DNA of 64,000 nt from contig NZ_AUHH01000007.1 in the NCBI RefSeq assembly GCF_000423085.1, positions 1 through 64,000 of the forward strand. Reading direction: 5' to 3'. Under the pieces are notes generated by a model. That model was not told the DNA's origin. It saw only the letters and a program-made list of their open reading frames with translations, and did no database searches. This document shows positions 15,475 through 24,386 of the stretch, in pieces. A program made the translations under genes and the position numbers. Within the stretch, counting starts at the first letter, position 1, and the number at the start of each line of letters is the position of its first letter. The stretch is from Granulicoccus phenolivorans DSM 17626 = NBRC 107789 = JCM 15570. GTDB taxonomy: Bacteria > Actinomycetota > Actinomycetes > Propionibacteriales > Propionibacteriaceae.

Positions 15475-18087
15475 TCAACTGGTCCACTGGTGGGTGTAGA
15501 ACATCCCGGCCCACCACAGGCCGACCCCGATCGACCCGATCAACCACAGGATCGTCAGCACCCGCACGGTAATGGTCGTCGAGCGGCGCCGGTACTTGTG
15601 GGTGATCAGTTCCGCGGCGATGGTCCAGACCGGGAACCACAGCAGCACCGCCCGGTTGACCGAGAACAACCAGTAGGAGGTGGAGAAGCTGATCAACTGC
15701 AGCCCGATCCAGGTCGCCTCGGCCCACTGCTTCCGGGCGATCAGGAAGCCGACGGCGAGCAGCCCGACCACCATCGAGACCACTTCGAAGCGGAAGATCC
15801 ACTCCCACCCCGGGTGATCCGGGTACGCCCCCGGCACGATCACCGGAAGCGTGTTGAGGAAGTTCTGCCACGGCCAGGTCCAGCCGCGCACCCACCCGCT
15901 CTGCTGCGCATCCAGCCAGGCCCGCCAGTTCCCGGTGATCGCGTACAGGTAGAGCATGTACGCGAAGAACACCGCGGCCGGCGGGATCAGCCAGACCGCG
16001 CGCTTGACGATCCGGCCGAGCCGGACGGCGAGGGTGGGGCCGTCGGGTTCGCGGTGGGTGAGGATCATGATGCCCAGCCCGGCGATCAGGAACAGCCCGG
16101 AGACGCGGGTCGCCATCGCACCCATCGCGAGCAGACAGACCGCCCACCACTTGTCCTTGCGGGCGAAGTACCAGGCCCAGAAGGCGAAGGCGCAGAACAG
16201 CGACTCGGTATAGGGCATGACCTGGAAGATCATCGTCGGCGCGACCAGCCACAGTACCGCGGCCCACACCCCACCGAGGCGGCGCAGCGCCAGGGCGGCC
16301 ACGAGCGAGGCGATCACCGAGATCAGGATGCCGGCGGCCTGACCGGGGATCCCGATCAGCATGAACGGCTTCAGCAGCAACGGCAGACCGGGGAAGAAGG
16401 CCATCCGTTTGGCATTCTCGCCGACGATCTCGTAGCCGTTCGCGGCGATTCCGAGGAAGTGTTCGGCGTCCCAGTTGTCGGTCACCGCGAGGAAGCCCTG
16501 GCCGGTGGAGATCCCGTACCCGATCGCGAGGACCAGGATCACCAGCCGGGAGGAGAACCAGGTGCCGCCCAGCGTCAGCCAGGAGGCCAGACGCCCGTTC
16601 GCGGTCGCCGGGTCGGGCAGCAGCCGCCGTTCCCCGGCGAGCAGGCCGGTCAGGTAGTGGCGCACCGCGGTGTGCCAGGCGGCGTCCGGCGCATGATTGA
16701 GTACGCCGCCGCTGGGATCATCGATCTCGGCGGGTCCGGCCGATCCGGCCGATCCGGGTGGGAGGTCGCGGCGGTCCAGGATCACCCGACGGACCACGTC
16801 GTACTTGGGGTACAGAATGTCGCGGACCACCAGCACCAACAGATAGCCCTGGGTGCCCAACCGGAGCACGGTCGCGGCCCAGAAGATCTTGTCCGGTCCC
16901 CCGTCCGGTGGCCCGATATAGCCGCCGAGGTGGCCCCAGATGGCCAGGTTGTACAGCCATTCCCCGATGGTGAAGATGATCACGTCGCGCCACTTGGGGC
17001 GGGCCAGCGCGACGAAGGGCAGCAGCCACAGCACGTACTGCGGGGAGTAGACCTTATTGGTCATCGCGAAGACGACCAGGACCAGGAACATCGCCTGCCC
17101 GATCCGGGGCCGCCGCGGGGCCAGCAGGAGCAGGGCGGCGATCGCCACACAGCCGAGGACGAACAGGCCGGTGGAGGTGAAGTTCACATCGTCCAGCGGT
17201 ACGCCGGCCAGCGCGAACACATACCACAGGGAGCCGAAGTCACCGCCGCGGTCGGAGTTGAAGGTCCAGAACTCCAGCCACTGTTGCGGGGCCAGCAACC
17301 AGGTGGGGAAGTTCGCCAGCGCCCAGGACAGGGCGAAGGCCCCGAAGGTGGTGAAGAACTCGCGCATCTTGCGGGCCCGCAGACACAACAACAGCAGCGG
17401 CCCGAGCAGGAACAGCGGATAGAGCTTGGCCGCCATCCCCAGGCCCCACATCACCCCGGCCAGGCCGGGACGTTCCCGGGCCCAGAACAGGACTCCCAGC
17501 GCGGTCAACGCGACCGGGAGCATGTCCCAGTTGACCAGCCCGGTGAGGATGACCAGGGGCGAGGCAGCGAGGATCAGCACGTCCCAGGAGCGCCCGGGGA
17601 CACTGCGGGAGTGCGCCCAGACGGTCAGGAAGAACAATGCGCCGAGCAGGACCATGTTCACCGCGTAGAAGGTGTTGGTCGCCTCGATCACCTTGACCGG
17701 GTCCATCCCGGCGCCGACCGGCATACCCAACGCGACCCCGATCAACCGGGCCAGTTCCATGAACCAGCCGGTGCCGACGGGGTACTCGAGCACCTGGTAG
17801 GCGCCGTGGTCGATGTAGGGCGTGTTGCCCTCGATCAGGCCGCGGTTCTGGAACAGCAGCGGGATGTCGGAGTAGCACTGCAGCCCGAAGGCGCTCGGCA
17901 GGTGGCCCGGGTCGGTCTGGACACAGGGCAGCGCCTTGGCGATGGTGAGCAGCCAGGTGACGATCGCCACGATCAGCCCGACCACCGGAGCGCTGATCCA
18001 ATGGGAGATCCGGCCCATGTGCCGGCCGGGGGGACCGAACAGCCGTCTCCCCGCCTCGACGAACGGGTCGACCAGGTCCGGCTTCAT
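15475..18087 (-). CDS. Double GT-C glycosyltransferase: GT87 (DUF2029) half fused to PIG-V-like half
   Basis: 870 residues from the ATG at 18087, which follows AAGGAGGG. The first ~420 residues form a multi-membrane-span GT87-type domain (GTGWFMELARLIG, WDMLPVALTALGVLFWARERPGLAG); the second ~380 residues are a separate PIG-V-like mannosyltransferase domain with the first-loop motif NWDAEHFLGIAANGY and AFFPGLPLL, and a long C-terminal membrane bundle. GT-C enzymes use polyprenyl-phosphate sugars on the outer face of the membrane. The fusion suggests two consecutive sugar additions to a lipid-linked glycan, lipoglycan or glycoprotein. Acceptor unknown. Confidence 0.78.
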   Translation of the reverse strand: MKPDLVDPFVEAGRRLFGPPGRHMGRISHWISAPVVGLIVAIVTWLLTIAKALPCVQTDPGHLPSAFGLQCYSDIPLLFQNRGLIEGNTPYIDHGAYQVLEYPVGTGWFMELARLIGVALGMPVGAGMDPVKVIEATNTFYAVNMVLLGALFFLTVWAHSRSVPGRSWDVLILAASPLVILTGLVNWDMLPVALTALGVLFWARERPGLAGVMWGLGMAAKLYPLFLLGPLLLLCLRARKMREFFTTFGAFALSWALANFPTWLLAPQQWLEFWTFNSDRGGDFGSLWYVFALAGVPLDDVNFTSTGLFVLGCVAIAALLLLAPRRPRIGQAMFLVLVVFAMTNKVYSPQYVLWLLPFVALARPKWRDVIIFTIGEWLYNLAIWGHLGGYIGPPDGGPDKIFWAATVLRLGTQGYLLVLVVRDILYPKYDVVRRVILDRRDLPPGSAGSAGPAEIDDPSGGVLNHAPDAAWHTAVRHYLTGLLAGERRLLPDPATANGRLASWLTLGGTWFSSRLVILVLAIGYGISTGQGFLAVTDNWDAEHFLGIAANGYEIVGENAKRMAFFPGLPLLLKPFMLIGIPGQAAGILISVIASLVAALALRRLGGVWAAVLWLVAPTMIFQVMPYTESLFCAFAFWAWYFARKDKWWAVCLLAMGAMATRVSGLFLIAGLGIMILTHREPDGPTLAVRLGRIVKRAVWLIPPAAVFFAYMLYLYAITGNWRAWLDAQQSGWVRGWTWPWQNFLNTLPVIVPGAYPDHPGWEWIFRFEVVSMVVGLLAVGFLIARKQWAEATWIGLQLISFSTSYWLFSVNRAVLLWFPVWTIAAELITHKYRRRSTTITVRVLTILWLIGSIGVGLWWAGMFYTHQWTS

Positions 18088-18205
18088 CCGCTTCGCCCTC
18101 CTTGCCTGCCTGTCCGTGTCTGCCGGCCCGCCACGGGAGCGGACTCGTAGCAGCGTAACGGGGTCGGGCAATCAAGGCGTAGCCAGCGGCCCGGCGATTG
18201 CCGGG

Positions 18206-20524
18206 TCAGGGGGTCGCAGCAGCCTGGGACTTCTTGACCTGCCCGGGAGCATTCTGGTTGCCGGAGTTCGCATTCCCGGCGTTCCCCGTGGACTGCGGCT
18301 GGGTCTGCTGGGGTTGCGTCTGCTGTGGCGGCTGCGTGGTCTGTGGCGGCTGGGTGGTCTGTGGCGGTTGCGTGGTCTGTGGCGGTTGAGTCGTCTGCGG
18401 CGGTTGAGTCGTCTGCGGCGGCTGCGTCGTGGTCGGCGCCTGGGTGGGCTGCTGCGAGGTCGGTGCCGCACTGGACCGGCTGGTACTGGGCTGTGCGGTG
18501 CTCGGGGCGGCCGAGCGCGGCGCGGCGGTCCGGGTCGAGTTGCGCCGACTGGTGTTGACGTAGGCCGGTTTGTCGAAGTCGAGCACCTCCTGGCCCTTGG
18601 TGGCCACGCGCATGAAGTCCAGCCACATCATCGCCGGGTAGGTGCCGCCGAAGAAGGTGGTGTCGCCGGCACGGGCGTACGGATCGAGGTCGGAGTTGCC
18701 CTGGTCCCCGGCGACGAACATCACCGCGGTCGAGATCTGCTTGGTGTAGGCGACGAACCAGGAGGTGAGCACATCGTTGCCGACGCCGGCGGTGCCGGTC
18801 TTGCCGGCCACCGGCCGGTTCAGGGCGGCGACCCGGGAGCCGGTGCCCTCGGTGACCACGCTGGACAGCGCGTAGGTGACGTCGCGGGCGATGCCCTGGT
18901 CGAAGGCCTGGCGGCCCTGGGTGTTGGCGGTGTAGACCGTGGCGCCCTTGGCGTCCTTCACGTCCGCGACGATGTGCGGGGTGATCGCGCGGCCGTTGTT
19001 GGCGAAGGTCGAGTACGCCGCGGCCATGTAGTACGGGCTCACCTCCGCGACCCCGAGGGAGATCCGGGAGGTGTTGGTGTCCCACCCCGGCCCCCGGGGC
19101 GCCCCGGCGTCCTGGGCGGCCTGGGCGATCTTCTCCGAGCCGTGGTCCATCTGCACCGTCATGTCGACGAAGGCGGTGTTGATCGACTTGGCGGTGGCCT
19201 CGCGCAGGTCGACCGAATCGCCGTACTGGTGGTTGTTCTCGTTGCGGACCGGGACCTTGTCCCCCTTGGGGGTGAAGGTGTTCCCGGAGAAGGTGTCGTT
19301 CAGGCTGTAGCCGTCCTTCAGCCCCGCGGCCAGCGCGAAGGCCTTGTAGGAGGAGGCGCTCATCCGGGGGGTGGTGGCCCAGTTGCGGGAGTCGGCGATG
19401 TAGTCCGGACCGCCGTACAGGGCGATCAGGGCGCCGGTGTTGTTGTCGACCGAGGCGATCGCCGGGTGCAGCAGCTTGGGATTCTGCAGTTCCTTCTTGT
19501 CGGCGTTCTTGACAACCTGGGCGTTGTACTTCTCCGCGGTCGCGACGGCGGCATCCTGGGCGGTCGGGTCGATCGTGGTCGTCACCGTGAGGCCGCCGCC
19601 GTACAGGCTGGCCTGGTCGATGCCCTGGGCGGCCAGCTCGTTCTCGACCATCTTCATCAGGTAACCCTTGGGGCCGCGGTAGCGCTCGTTCACCGGGATG
19701 TCGGGGAAGTCGGGCAGCTTCTCCGCCATCTGGTTCGCCTCATCCATCGTGATGTTGCCCATCTGGGCCATCGACTGCAGGACGTAGCGGTAACGATCCA
19801 TGATCCGCTGCTGGTTCTCCGGGACGCTGGGATCGAACGCGGAGGGGTTGTTGAGCACCGTGGTCAGGAAAGCCGACTGCTGGACGGTCAGGTCCTTGGC
19901 GTCGACGTTGAAGTACGCCTTGGCCGCGGCCTGGACGCCGTACGCGCCGCGACCGAAATAGATCGTGTTGAGGTAGCCCTCGAGGATGTGCTCCTTGGGG
20001 ACCTCGTTGCCCATCTTCGCCGCGAGGAAGAGTTCCTTGAACTTACGGGTGAAGGTCCGGTCGGAGGTCAGGTAGAGGATCTTGATGTACTGCTGGGTGA
20101 TCGTGGAGCCGCCCTGTACGTCACCGCCCTGGGCGATAGTGAGTGCGGCGCGGATCATGCCGGTGACCGAGTAGCCACGGTCGGTCCAGAAGGTCTGGTT
20201 CTCCGCCGCGACGACGGCCTGCTTCATCGACTCGGGCATCTCGGCGTACGGGATCGACTGGCGGTTCTGGATGGCGAAGTTGCCCATCGGGGAGCCGTCG
20301 GCGTACGTGACGAACGTGGTGTTCGTCTGGAATTCCTTGTTGGGGTCGGGAATTTTGGTGTTCTTGTAGATCACGCCGGCCGCAATCACCCCGGCGATCA
20401 GCACAACGATCGCGGCGATGCCGCCCCACTTCAGGATGCGCACGGCCCAGCGACGGGCAGGGTGCACCTGCTTGCGCGGTTTACGGGGTTTGCCCCGCTT
20501 GGCCGTGGTGGGCGCGTCTGCCAT
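18206..20524 (-). CDS. Bifunctional class A penicillin-binding protein (PBP1-type)
   Basis: 772 residues. Short basic cytoplasmic tail, one membrane helix (about 33-55), GT51 transglycosylase domain (ENQTFWTDRGYS, then GGSTITQQYIK) and a transpeptidase domain with SSYK, SIN and KTGTAG as the three penicillin-binding motifs. The last ~120 residues are Ser/Thr/Pro/Gln-rich and contain six TTQPPQ repeats, probably a disordered cell-wall-spanning tail. It polymerises and cross-links peptidoglycan outside the membrane. The gene is monocistronic and divergent from the DUF805 gene. Confidence 0.92.
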   Translation of the reverse strand: MADAPTTAKRGKPRKPRKQVHPARRWAVRILKWGGIAAIVVLIAGVIAAGVIYKNTKIPDPNKEFQTNTTFVTYADGSPMGNFAIQNRQSIPYAEMPESMKQAVVAAENQTFWTDRGYSVTGMIRAALTIAQGGDVQGGSTITQQYIKILYLTSDRTFTRKFKELFLAAKMGNEVPKEHILEGYLNTIYFGRGAYGVQAAAKAYFNVDAKDLTVQQSAFLTTVLNNPSAFDPSVPENQQRIMDRYRYVLQSMAQMGNITMDEANQMAEKLPDFPDIPVNERYRGPKGYLMKMVENELAAQGIDQASLYGGGLTVTTTIDPTAQDAAVATAEKYNAQVVKNADKKELQNPKLLHPAIASVDNNTGALIALYGGPDYIADSRNWATTPRMSASSYKAFALAAGLKDGYSLNDTFSGNTFTPKGDKVPVRNENNHQYGDSVDLREATAKSINTAFVDMTVQMDHGSEKIAQAAQDAGAPRGPGWDTNTSRISLGVAEVSPYYMAAAYSTFANNGRAITPHIVADVKDAKGATVYTANTQGRQAFDQGIARDVTYALSSVVTEGTGSRVAALNRPVAGKTGTAGVGNDVLTSWFVAYTKQISTAVMFVAGDQGNSDLDPYARAGDTTFFGGTYPAMMWLDFMRVATKGQEVLDFDKPAYVNTSRRNSTRTAAPRSAAPSTAQPSTSRSSAAPTSQQPTQAPTTTQPPQTTQPPQTTQPPQTTQPPQTTQPPQTTQPPQQTQPQQTQPQSTGNAGNANSGNQNAPGQVKKSQAAATP
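18318..18430. repeat. Short tandem repeats encoding the TTQPPQ tail
   Basis: About seven 18-bp-spaced units of the type GTCTGTGGCGGCTG on the plus strand encode the (TTQPPQ)n part of the PBP tail. Copy-number variation by slippage is expected here between strains. Confidence 0.7.
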
Positions 20525-20768
20525 CGATCTCCTCCATGTCCCGGTCCTCCGCGCGAGGGTCGCGGCAGAGGTCGACCGGTGACTCCGGCCGCGGCCGCGG
20601 CTATAGCACGCGTGGCCGTCCGTAGTACAGAGTACGAGCCGGAGTCGACCGATACCGATTCGACATCGGCGCAGTGGCAGAATTCAAGACCTGAGGTGGA
20701 AACAGGGTGCCCGGCGTGGGACCCTCGTCGCAGTCCACCCCGACGTTATTCCGCAGAGGAGAACAGCG
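20525..20768. other. Divergent intergenic region between PBP and DUF805 genes
   Basis: 244 bp without a gene. It must hold both promoters. The only structure I see is a long-range inverted repeat, GACTCCGGC at 20581 and GCCGGAGTC ending at 20646, around a TATAGC sequence; its meaning is unclear. Confidence 0.4.
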
Positions 20769-21887
20769 ATGAGCACCCAGGACCCGCAGCAGCCCTACCC
20801 GGGACAGCATGACCCGGAGGGTTACCCCGCGGGTGGGACGCACCCCCAGGACAGCGCTGTGCCCCCAACCGGTCCGGAGCAGGCGGCCGGCCCGGAGCAC
20901 GCGGCGGGTCCCCAGCACGCGGCCGGTCCGGAGCAGGCGGCCGGGCACCCGCAGCCGCAGCGGGCGGCGGACCCCCAGGCGTACGACCCCTACCCGGGTG
21001 GGCAGCCGCAGCAGGGACCCTCGGAGACCTCCTACGGCACCGACCCGGCGCAGAATCTGGATCTGCCGGGTACGCCCCAGTCCTCGGCCGGAACCTACGG
21101 GGCGGCGCCGGGTGGTTACGGTTCGCCGGGTTCCACCGGATCGGCGGGTTCGTACGGTTCGGCGGGTTCCTACGGCTCGGCGAGTGGGTACGAGCACACC
21201 GGCCCGGTCGGTCACGATCCGTATGCCCAGCCCGCCGCGGATCCGTACGCCCAGCCGGGCGCGGCCCAACAGGGCTACGTGGACTACTCCCAGTACGACG
21301 ACCCGAACCTGCAGGCCGGCTACCCCCAGCAGCAGGGCTATCCGCAACAGCAGGGCTACCCCGAACCCGGTTACAACGCGCAGGGATATCCGGCGCAGGG
21401 CTACCCCCAGCAGTATCCGCAGCCCGGCTACGGGATGGAACCGGCGCCGTACGGCGCCTATCCCCCGGCCTACAACGCGGCCTCCCCGGCGTACGGCCCG
21501 GACCGCCCGAAGGTCGACGCGGTGACCGCGGTGAAGCTGATGTTCAAGAACTACGCGACGTTCTACGGCCGGGCGTCCAAGAGTGAGTTCTGGTGGGGCT
21601 TCGCGGCGTACGCGGTGGTGTTGTTCGTGCTGAACGTGATCTCCAGCGCCTTCAGTGCTGCCGACGCGTTCGGGGCCGCGTTCCTGTTCTCCAGCCTGTA
21701 CACCATCGTGTGGCTCGGCACGATCGTGCCGATGGCGGCGTTGATGGTACGCCGGCTGCACGACACCAATCAGACCGGCTGGCTCGGCCTGATCCCGATC
21801 GCGAATCTGATCTTCGCCGCCGGGGACTCCAAGCCGACCGGGGGCAAGTACGACGACCCGTCCGGGAAGCAGCCGAAGCTACCCTGA
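20769..21887 (+). CDS. DUF805 membrane protein with Pro/Gln/Gly/Tyr-rich N-terminal half
   Basis: 372 residues; ATG preceded by AGAGGAGAACAGCG. Residues 1-240 are low complexity, with AAGPEH/Q repeats followed by GYPQQQGYPQQQ and QGYPAQGYP units, and are presumably disordered and cytoplasmic. The last ~120 residues are a DUF805 domain: FKNYATFYGRASKSEFWW, three or four membrane segments and the signature RRLHDTNQTGWLGLIP. DUF805 proteins are inner-membrane proteins of unknown function. The disordered, tyrosine-rich part resembles tails that mediate polar or cell-wall-synthesis protein clustering, which is only an inference here. Confidence 0.85.
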   Translation: MSTQDPQQPYPGQHDPEGYPAGGTHPQDSAVPPTGPEQAAGPEHAAGPQHAAGPEQAAGHPQPQRAADPQAYDPYPGGQPQQGPSETSYGTDPAQNLDLPGTPQSSAGTYGAAPGGYGSPGSTGSAGSYGSAGSYGSASGYEHTGPVGHDPYAQPAADPYAQPGAAQQGYVDYSQYDDPNLQAGYPQQQGYPQQQGYPEPGYNAQGYPAQGYPQQYPQPGYGMEPAPYGAYPPAYNAASPAYGPDRPKVDAVTAVKLMFKNYATFYGRASKSEFWWGFAAYAVVLFVLNVISSAFSAADAFGAAFLFSSLYTIVWLGTIVPMAALMVRRLHDTNQTGWLGLIPIANLIFAAGDSKPTGGKYDDPSGKQPKLP

Positions 21888-21907
21888 GCGAGTTGCTCGG
21901 ATGCGGA

Positions 21908-21932
21908 CCGAGGATCTAGCATGGATCTTCGG
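21908..21932 (+). terminator. Hairpin between DUF805 gene and tRNA-Ala
   Basis: Nine-bp stem CCGAGGATC / GATCTTCGG with one G-T pair. No T-run follows. Contains TAGCAT (21917-21922), which may also serve as the -10 box of the tRNA gene 15 bp downstream. Confidence 0.45.
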
Positions 21933-21937
21933 TTCAC

Positions 21938-22010
21938 GGGGCTATGGCGCAATTGGTAGCGCACCTGCTTTGCAAGCAGGGGGTTAGGGGTTCGAGTCCC
22001 CTTAGCTCCA
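21938..22010 (+). tRNA. tRNA-Ala (anticodon TGC)
   Basis: 73 nt cloverleaf: acceptor GGGGCTA pairs with TAGCTCC, D-arm around GCGCAATTGGTAGCGC, anticodon stem CCTGC/GCAGG with loop TTTGCAA giving anticodon TGC, and T-arm GGGGTTCGAGTCCCC. The discriminator is A and CCA is not encoded (ACCC follows). Reads GCA/GCG/GCC-type alanine codons. Confidence 0.95.
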
Positions 22011-22148
22011 CCCAGTCTGACCAGGCAAAACGTTTTTGCCCATCCTGGTCGGTTTCGCCAGGAGGCCCCTTGCCTGACGAACTGCCTGACGAAGTCGCTG
22101 CAACGTCGGCGCCCCACCGGCCACGGGAGCGGGGTCTCGCTCCGAGGC

Positions 22149-22577
22149 TCAGCGGCGGCCCGGGTTGATCCAGGTCAGGTCCTCGAAGCGGGCGAAGTCG
22201 CTGTCGAAGGAGCAGATCGCAGTCCCGTGCTCAATGGCAAGCGCGGCCAGGTGCGCATCGGTCACCAGGTTTCCGCGCAGGTCGCCGGAGGTGAGGAGTC
22301 GGCCCAGGATCTCGCGGTGCCGCAGGCCCGGTTGCGGCACCCAGGCCTGATCGGCATCCAGCCAATCTGTGACATAGCCCCAGGCATCTGCCGGGGTCAA
22401 GGGGTTCACACTCAGCCGGGGATGGGTGATGATGCGCTGAAATGCCATCAGCGAGACCCAGGGAAACCCAACCCGTTCTACGCCGTTCATCGCACCCTCG
22501 AGCCATGACAGGGCTTGGTCATGGAAGTGCGACCCCGTATCGACTGCGTACAGCAGCACGTTGGCGTCGACGATCAC
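22149..22577 (-). CDS. vapC: PIN-domain toxin, VapC family
   Basis: 142 residues. Acidic active-site residues are in place: MIVDANVLLY (Asp4), TDAHLAALAIEHG and FDSDF. PIN toxins are Mg-dependent RNases that cut tRNA or rRNA and are held inactive by the cognate antitoxin. The GTG start overlaps the vapB stop by four bases (GTGA), the standard antitoxin-first arrangement. The pair lies just beyond a tRNA gene. Confidence 0.9.
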   Translation of the reverse strand: MIVDANVLLYAVDTGSHFHDQALSWLEGAMNGVERVGFPWVSLMAFQRIITHPRLSVNPLTPADAWGYVTDWLDADQAWVPQPGLRHREILGRLLTSGDLRGNLVTDAHLAALAIEHGTAICSFDSDFARFEDLTWINPGRR

Positions 22578-22813
22578 CCGGCATCCTCAGCGTCGTACTG
22601 GTCGAGCAACTCAAGGGTGTCCGCGACATCGGTCACCTCAAGCTTCAACCCGACGTTGGCCGTGCGTTGCTGAAAGGGCGTGGTCTGCTTCTGTTGCACA
22701 AGGCCGGCGCGGGCAAGCTCGTTCACCGCCTCCCCCAAGCCGATGTGACGTTCCCGACGCAGCCGCTCGGCGGCTGCCGCAACTTCCGGGTCAAGTCTTA
22801 CCGTTGTCCGCAC
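22574..22813 (-). CDS. vapB: Ribbon-helix-helix antitoxin, VapB family
   Basis: 79 residues: N-terminal ribbon-helix-helix MRTTVRLDPEVAAAAERLRR followed by a C-terminal part rich in Gln, Leu and Asp that would wrap the toxin. GTG start at 22813 is 6 nt behind TATGCT, so the mRNA is probably leaderless. Repeated GCATCA-GATG motifs just upstream are the likely binding sites for autorepression by VapBC. Confidence 0.88.
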   Translation of the reverse strand: MRTTVRLDPEVAAAAERLRRERHIGLGEAVNELARAGLVQQKQTTPFQQRTANVGLKLEVTDVADTLELLDQYDAEDAG

Positions 22814-22825
22814 GAAACCAGCATA

Positions 22826-22861
22826 GCATCAGCGATGAAACCATTTCCGCATCAGTGATGC
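22826..22861. promoter_or_regulatory. VapB operator candidate: two GCATCA-N-(T/C)GATG sites
   Basis: GCATCAGCGATG at 22826-22837 and the perfect palindrome GCATCAGTGATGC at 22849-22861, 23 bp apart (two helical turns). They abut the TATGCT -10 box (22820-22825) of vapB. Confidence 0.65.
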
Positions 22862-22898
22862 TCCGAAGGTGGCGCGCGCTGTGCCTTTGATCCCACAA

Positions 22899-22925
22899 GG
22901 CCGGCCACCGTTGCGGTGGCCGGCC
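22899..22925. terminator. Strong GC hairpin, probable bidirectional terminator
   Basis: Perfect 12-bp stem GGCCGGCCACCG / CGGTGGCCGGCC with a TTG loop. It lies beyond the 3' end of the hydrolase operon transcribed leftward. No T-run, as is common in GC-rich actinobacteria. Confidence 0.6.
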
Positions 22926-22953
22926 TCGGTCTGTTCAGGGTTCCCCAGCGTTG

Positions 22954-23033
22954 GTGGGCGGATTTTGACTCCAGACGGGCCCAAAGGGGAGAAATCAGCG
23001 GGTTTCGGCCGTCTGGTGGCAGGATCGGGACAC
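22954..23033. repeat. 80-bp palindromic repeat, copy 5
   Basis: Reverse orientation relative to copies 3, 4 and 9: starts GTGGGCGGATTTTGACTCCA and ends with TCTGGTGGCAGGATCGGGACAC. The outer end is slightly degenerate. It ends 31 bp before the hydrolase stop codon at 23065. Confidence 0.85.
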
Positions 23034-23064
23034 CATCAGCAGTCACCCCCGCGCACCGGCTCGG

Positions 23065-24153
23065 TCACCCGGCCTTTTGGACCGACGGCAGGCGCCGGGC
23101 GAGCCCGATCAGCGCGTTCACATACGCCTTGGTGTGGGCGAAATGAATGTCGTGCCCGCCGCGGACCCGGACGGTGCGGTTGTCGGGGAGCAGTTCCTCC
23201 ACCCGGGCCAAGTCCTCGTCGCTGAGTGCGGCCAACAGAATGCCGTCCTTGTTGTAGCGCGTGGTGGCCTTGAGAAAGGTGGTCGGGCAGGTGATCGCGG
23301 CCAGCGTCTCGGCCTGATCGAAGCCCGCGAACCAGGAGTTGTCGAAGAACCCCTGGCCGAAGCGCAGATCGTAGGGATGACTCAGGCTCTCCCAGATGCG
23401 ATTGATCTGCACCGACACCCACCGCACGACCGGGATGCACTCCGGATCGGCCCGACGCTGCCGGATCACCGGCTTGGTCAGGACCGGCCAGAGATTACCG
23501 AACATCTTCTTCCAGTAGCTGCGCGGCAGGTACCAGCACACCCAGTCCCGTTCGGTGTCCTGGGCGAGGAACGAGATGGCCGCCGGATAGGAATCGATCC
23601 CCACGTAGGTCCCCGGCACCCGGTCGGGCTCGGTCGCGAAGAACGGCGGATCCTCGAACAACACCGCGCGCACCAGGTCCGGGTGCCGGGCTGCCATGAC
23701 CGAGGCGATCAGCCCGCCGGAGGAGTGCCCGGCAACCACCGCGGGCTCCCCGAACACCTCCCGGATCAGGATGGCCAGGTCATCGGCGATCTGCACCGCC
23801 GAGTAGTCCGCCGGGTTCCAGGTGCTGCGGCCATGACCGTGCACGTCGACGGCCAGGACCCGGTAGGTGTCGATCAGGTGGGGCAGCGCCTTGGCGTACT
23901 CCTGCCAGGAACTCCCCTGGCCCGGGATCATCAGCAGCGGGATGCCGTCGCCCGGGCCTTCGGCGACATTGAGTTCGAGTCCGTCGCGGATGTGGATCCG
24001 CCGCTCGCGGAAGCCCACCGATTCCGCGACCCGCACGTGTTTGGTGAAATAGTCCTTGGTGGAGACGACGGTGATCAGCACCCGGACGCCGGAGACGACC
24101 ACGAGGCCCGCAACCGCGAGCCCGACATTGACCAGCACCACCTGCGAGCTCAT
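23065..24153 (-). CDS. Membrane-anchored alpha/beta hydrolase
   Basis: 362 residues from the ATG at 24153. A single N-terminal membrane helix (residues about 5-30) precedes an alpha/beta hydrolase fold: MIPGQGSSW (oxyanion region), DVHGHGRS, nucleophile elbow GHSSGG, and GGHDIHFAHTKAY with the catalytic His. Substrate unknown; the fold suggests an ester, epoxide or C-C hydrolase. The start overlaps the AbrB gene stop by four bases (ATGA), so production is tied to that DNA-binding protein. Confidence 0.85.
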   Translation of the reverse strand: MSSQVVLVNVGLAVAGLVVVSGVRVLITVVSTKDYFTKHVRVAESVGFRERRIHIRDGLELNVAEGPGDGIPLLMIPGQGSSWQEYAKALPHLIDTYRVLAVDVHGHGRSTWNPADYSAVQIADDLAILIREVFGEPAVVAGHSSGGLIASVMAARHPDLVRAVLFEDPPFFATEPDRVPGTYVGIDSYPAAISFLAQDTERDWVCWYLPRSYWKKMFGNLWPVLTKPVIRQRRADPECIPVVRWVSVQINRIWESLSHPYDLRFGQGFFDNSWFAGFDQAETLAAITCPTTFLKATTRYNKDGILLAALSDEDLARVEELLPDNRTVRVRGGHDIHFAHTKAYVNALIGLARRLPSVQKAG

Positions 24154-24386
24154 TGCTCTTCGCCCCCGTCCGGCGGCGGGCCGCCCAGGAGCTTGTCCAT
24201 CAGTTGGGCGTGCTCTGCCGGGTTGACCAGAGCGATTCCTCGCTCGGTGTCGGCCAGCAGCAGGAGCGTGTCGCCGGGATTGAGTCCGAACATGTCGCGA
24301 ACCTCCTTGGGGATCACGATCTGCGACTTGGGCCCGAGTCGTACCGTGCTGATCCAGCGTCGACCGGAACTGTCTCGCGTACCCAT
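24150..24386 (-). CDS. AbrB/SpoVT-type DNA-binding protein
   Basis: 78 residues from the ATG at 24386, which sits 6 nt behind TAGCGT (24393-24398); a GTG two codons earlier is possible. The swapped-hairpin AbrB domain is clear: STVRLGPKSQIVIPKEVRDMFGLNPGDTLLLL. Such proteins are usually antitoxins or global regulators. Here the coupled partner is not a toxin but a membrane-anchored hydrolase, so it is more likely an autoregulator of this two-gene operon. The last third is Pro/Gly-rich and acidic. Confidence 0.82.
   Translation of the reverse strand: MGTRDSSGRRWISTVRLGPKSQIVIPKEVRDMFGLNPGDTLLLLADTERGIALVNPAEHAQLMDKLLGGPPPDGGEEQ

Noticed and set aside
22020-22148. Phage attachment site beside tRNA-Ala
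   Set aside because: No integrase and no repeated tRNA 3' end in the window.
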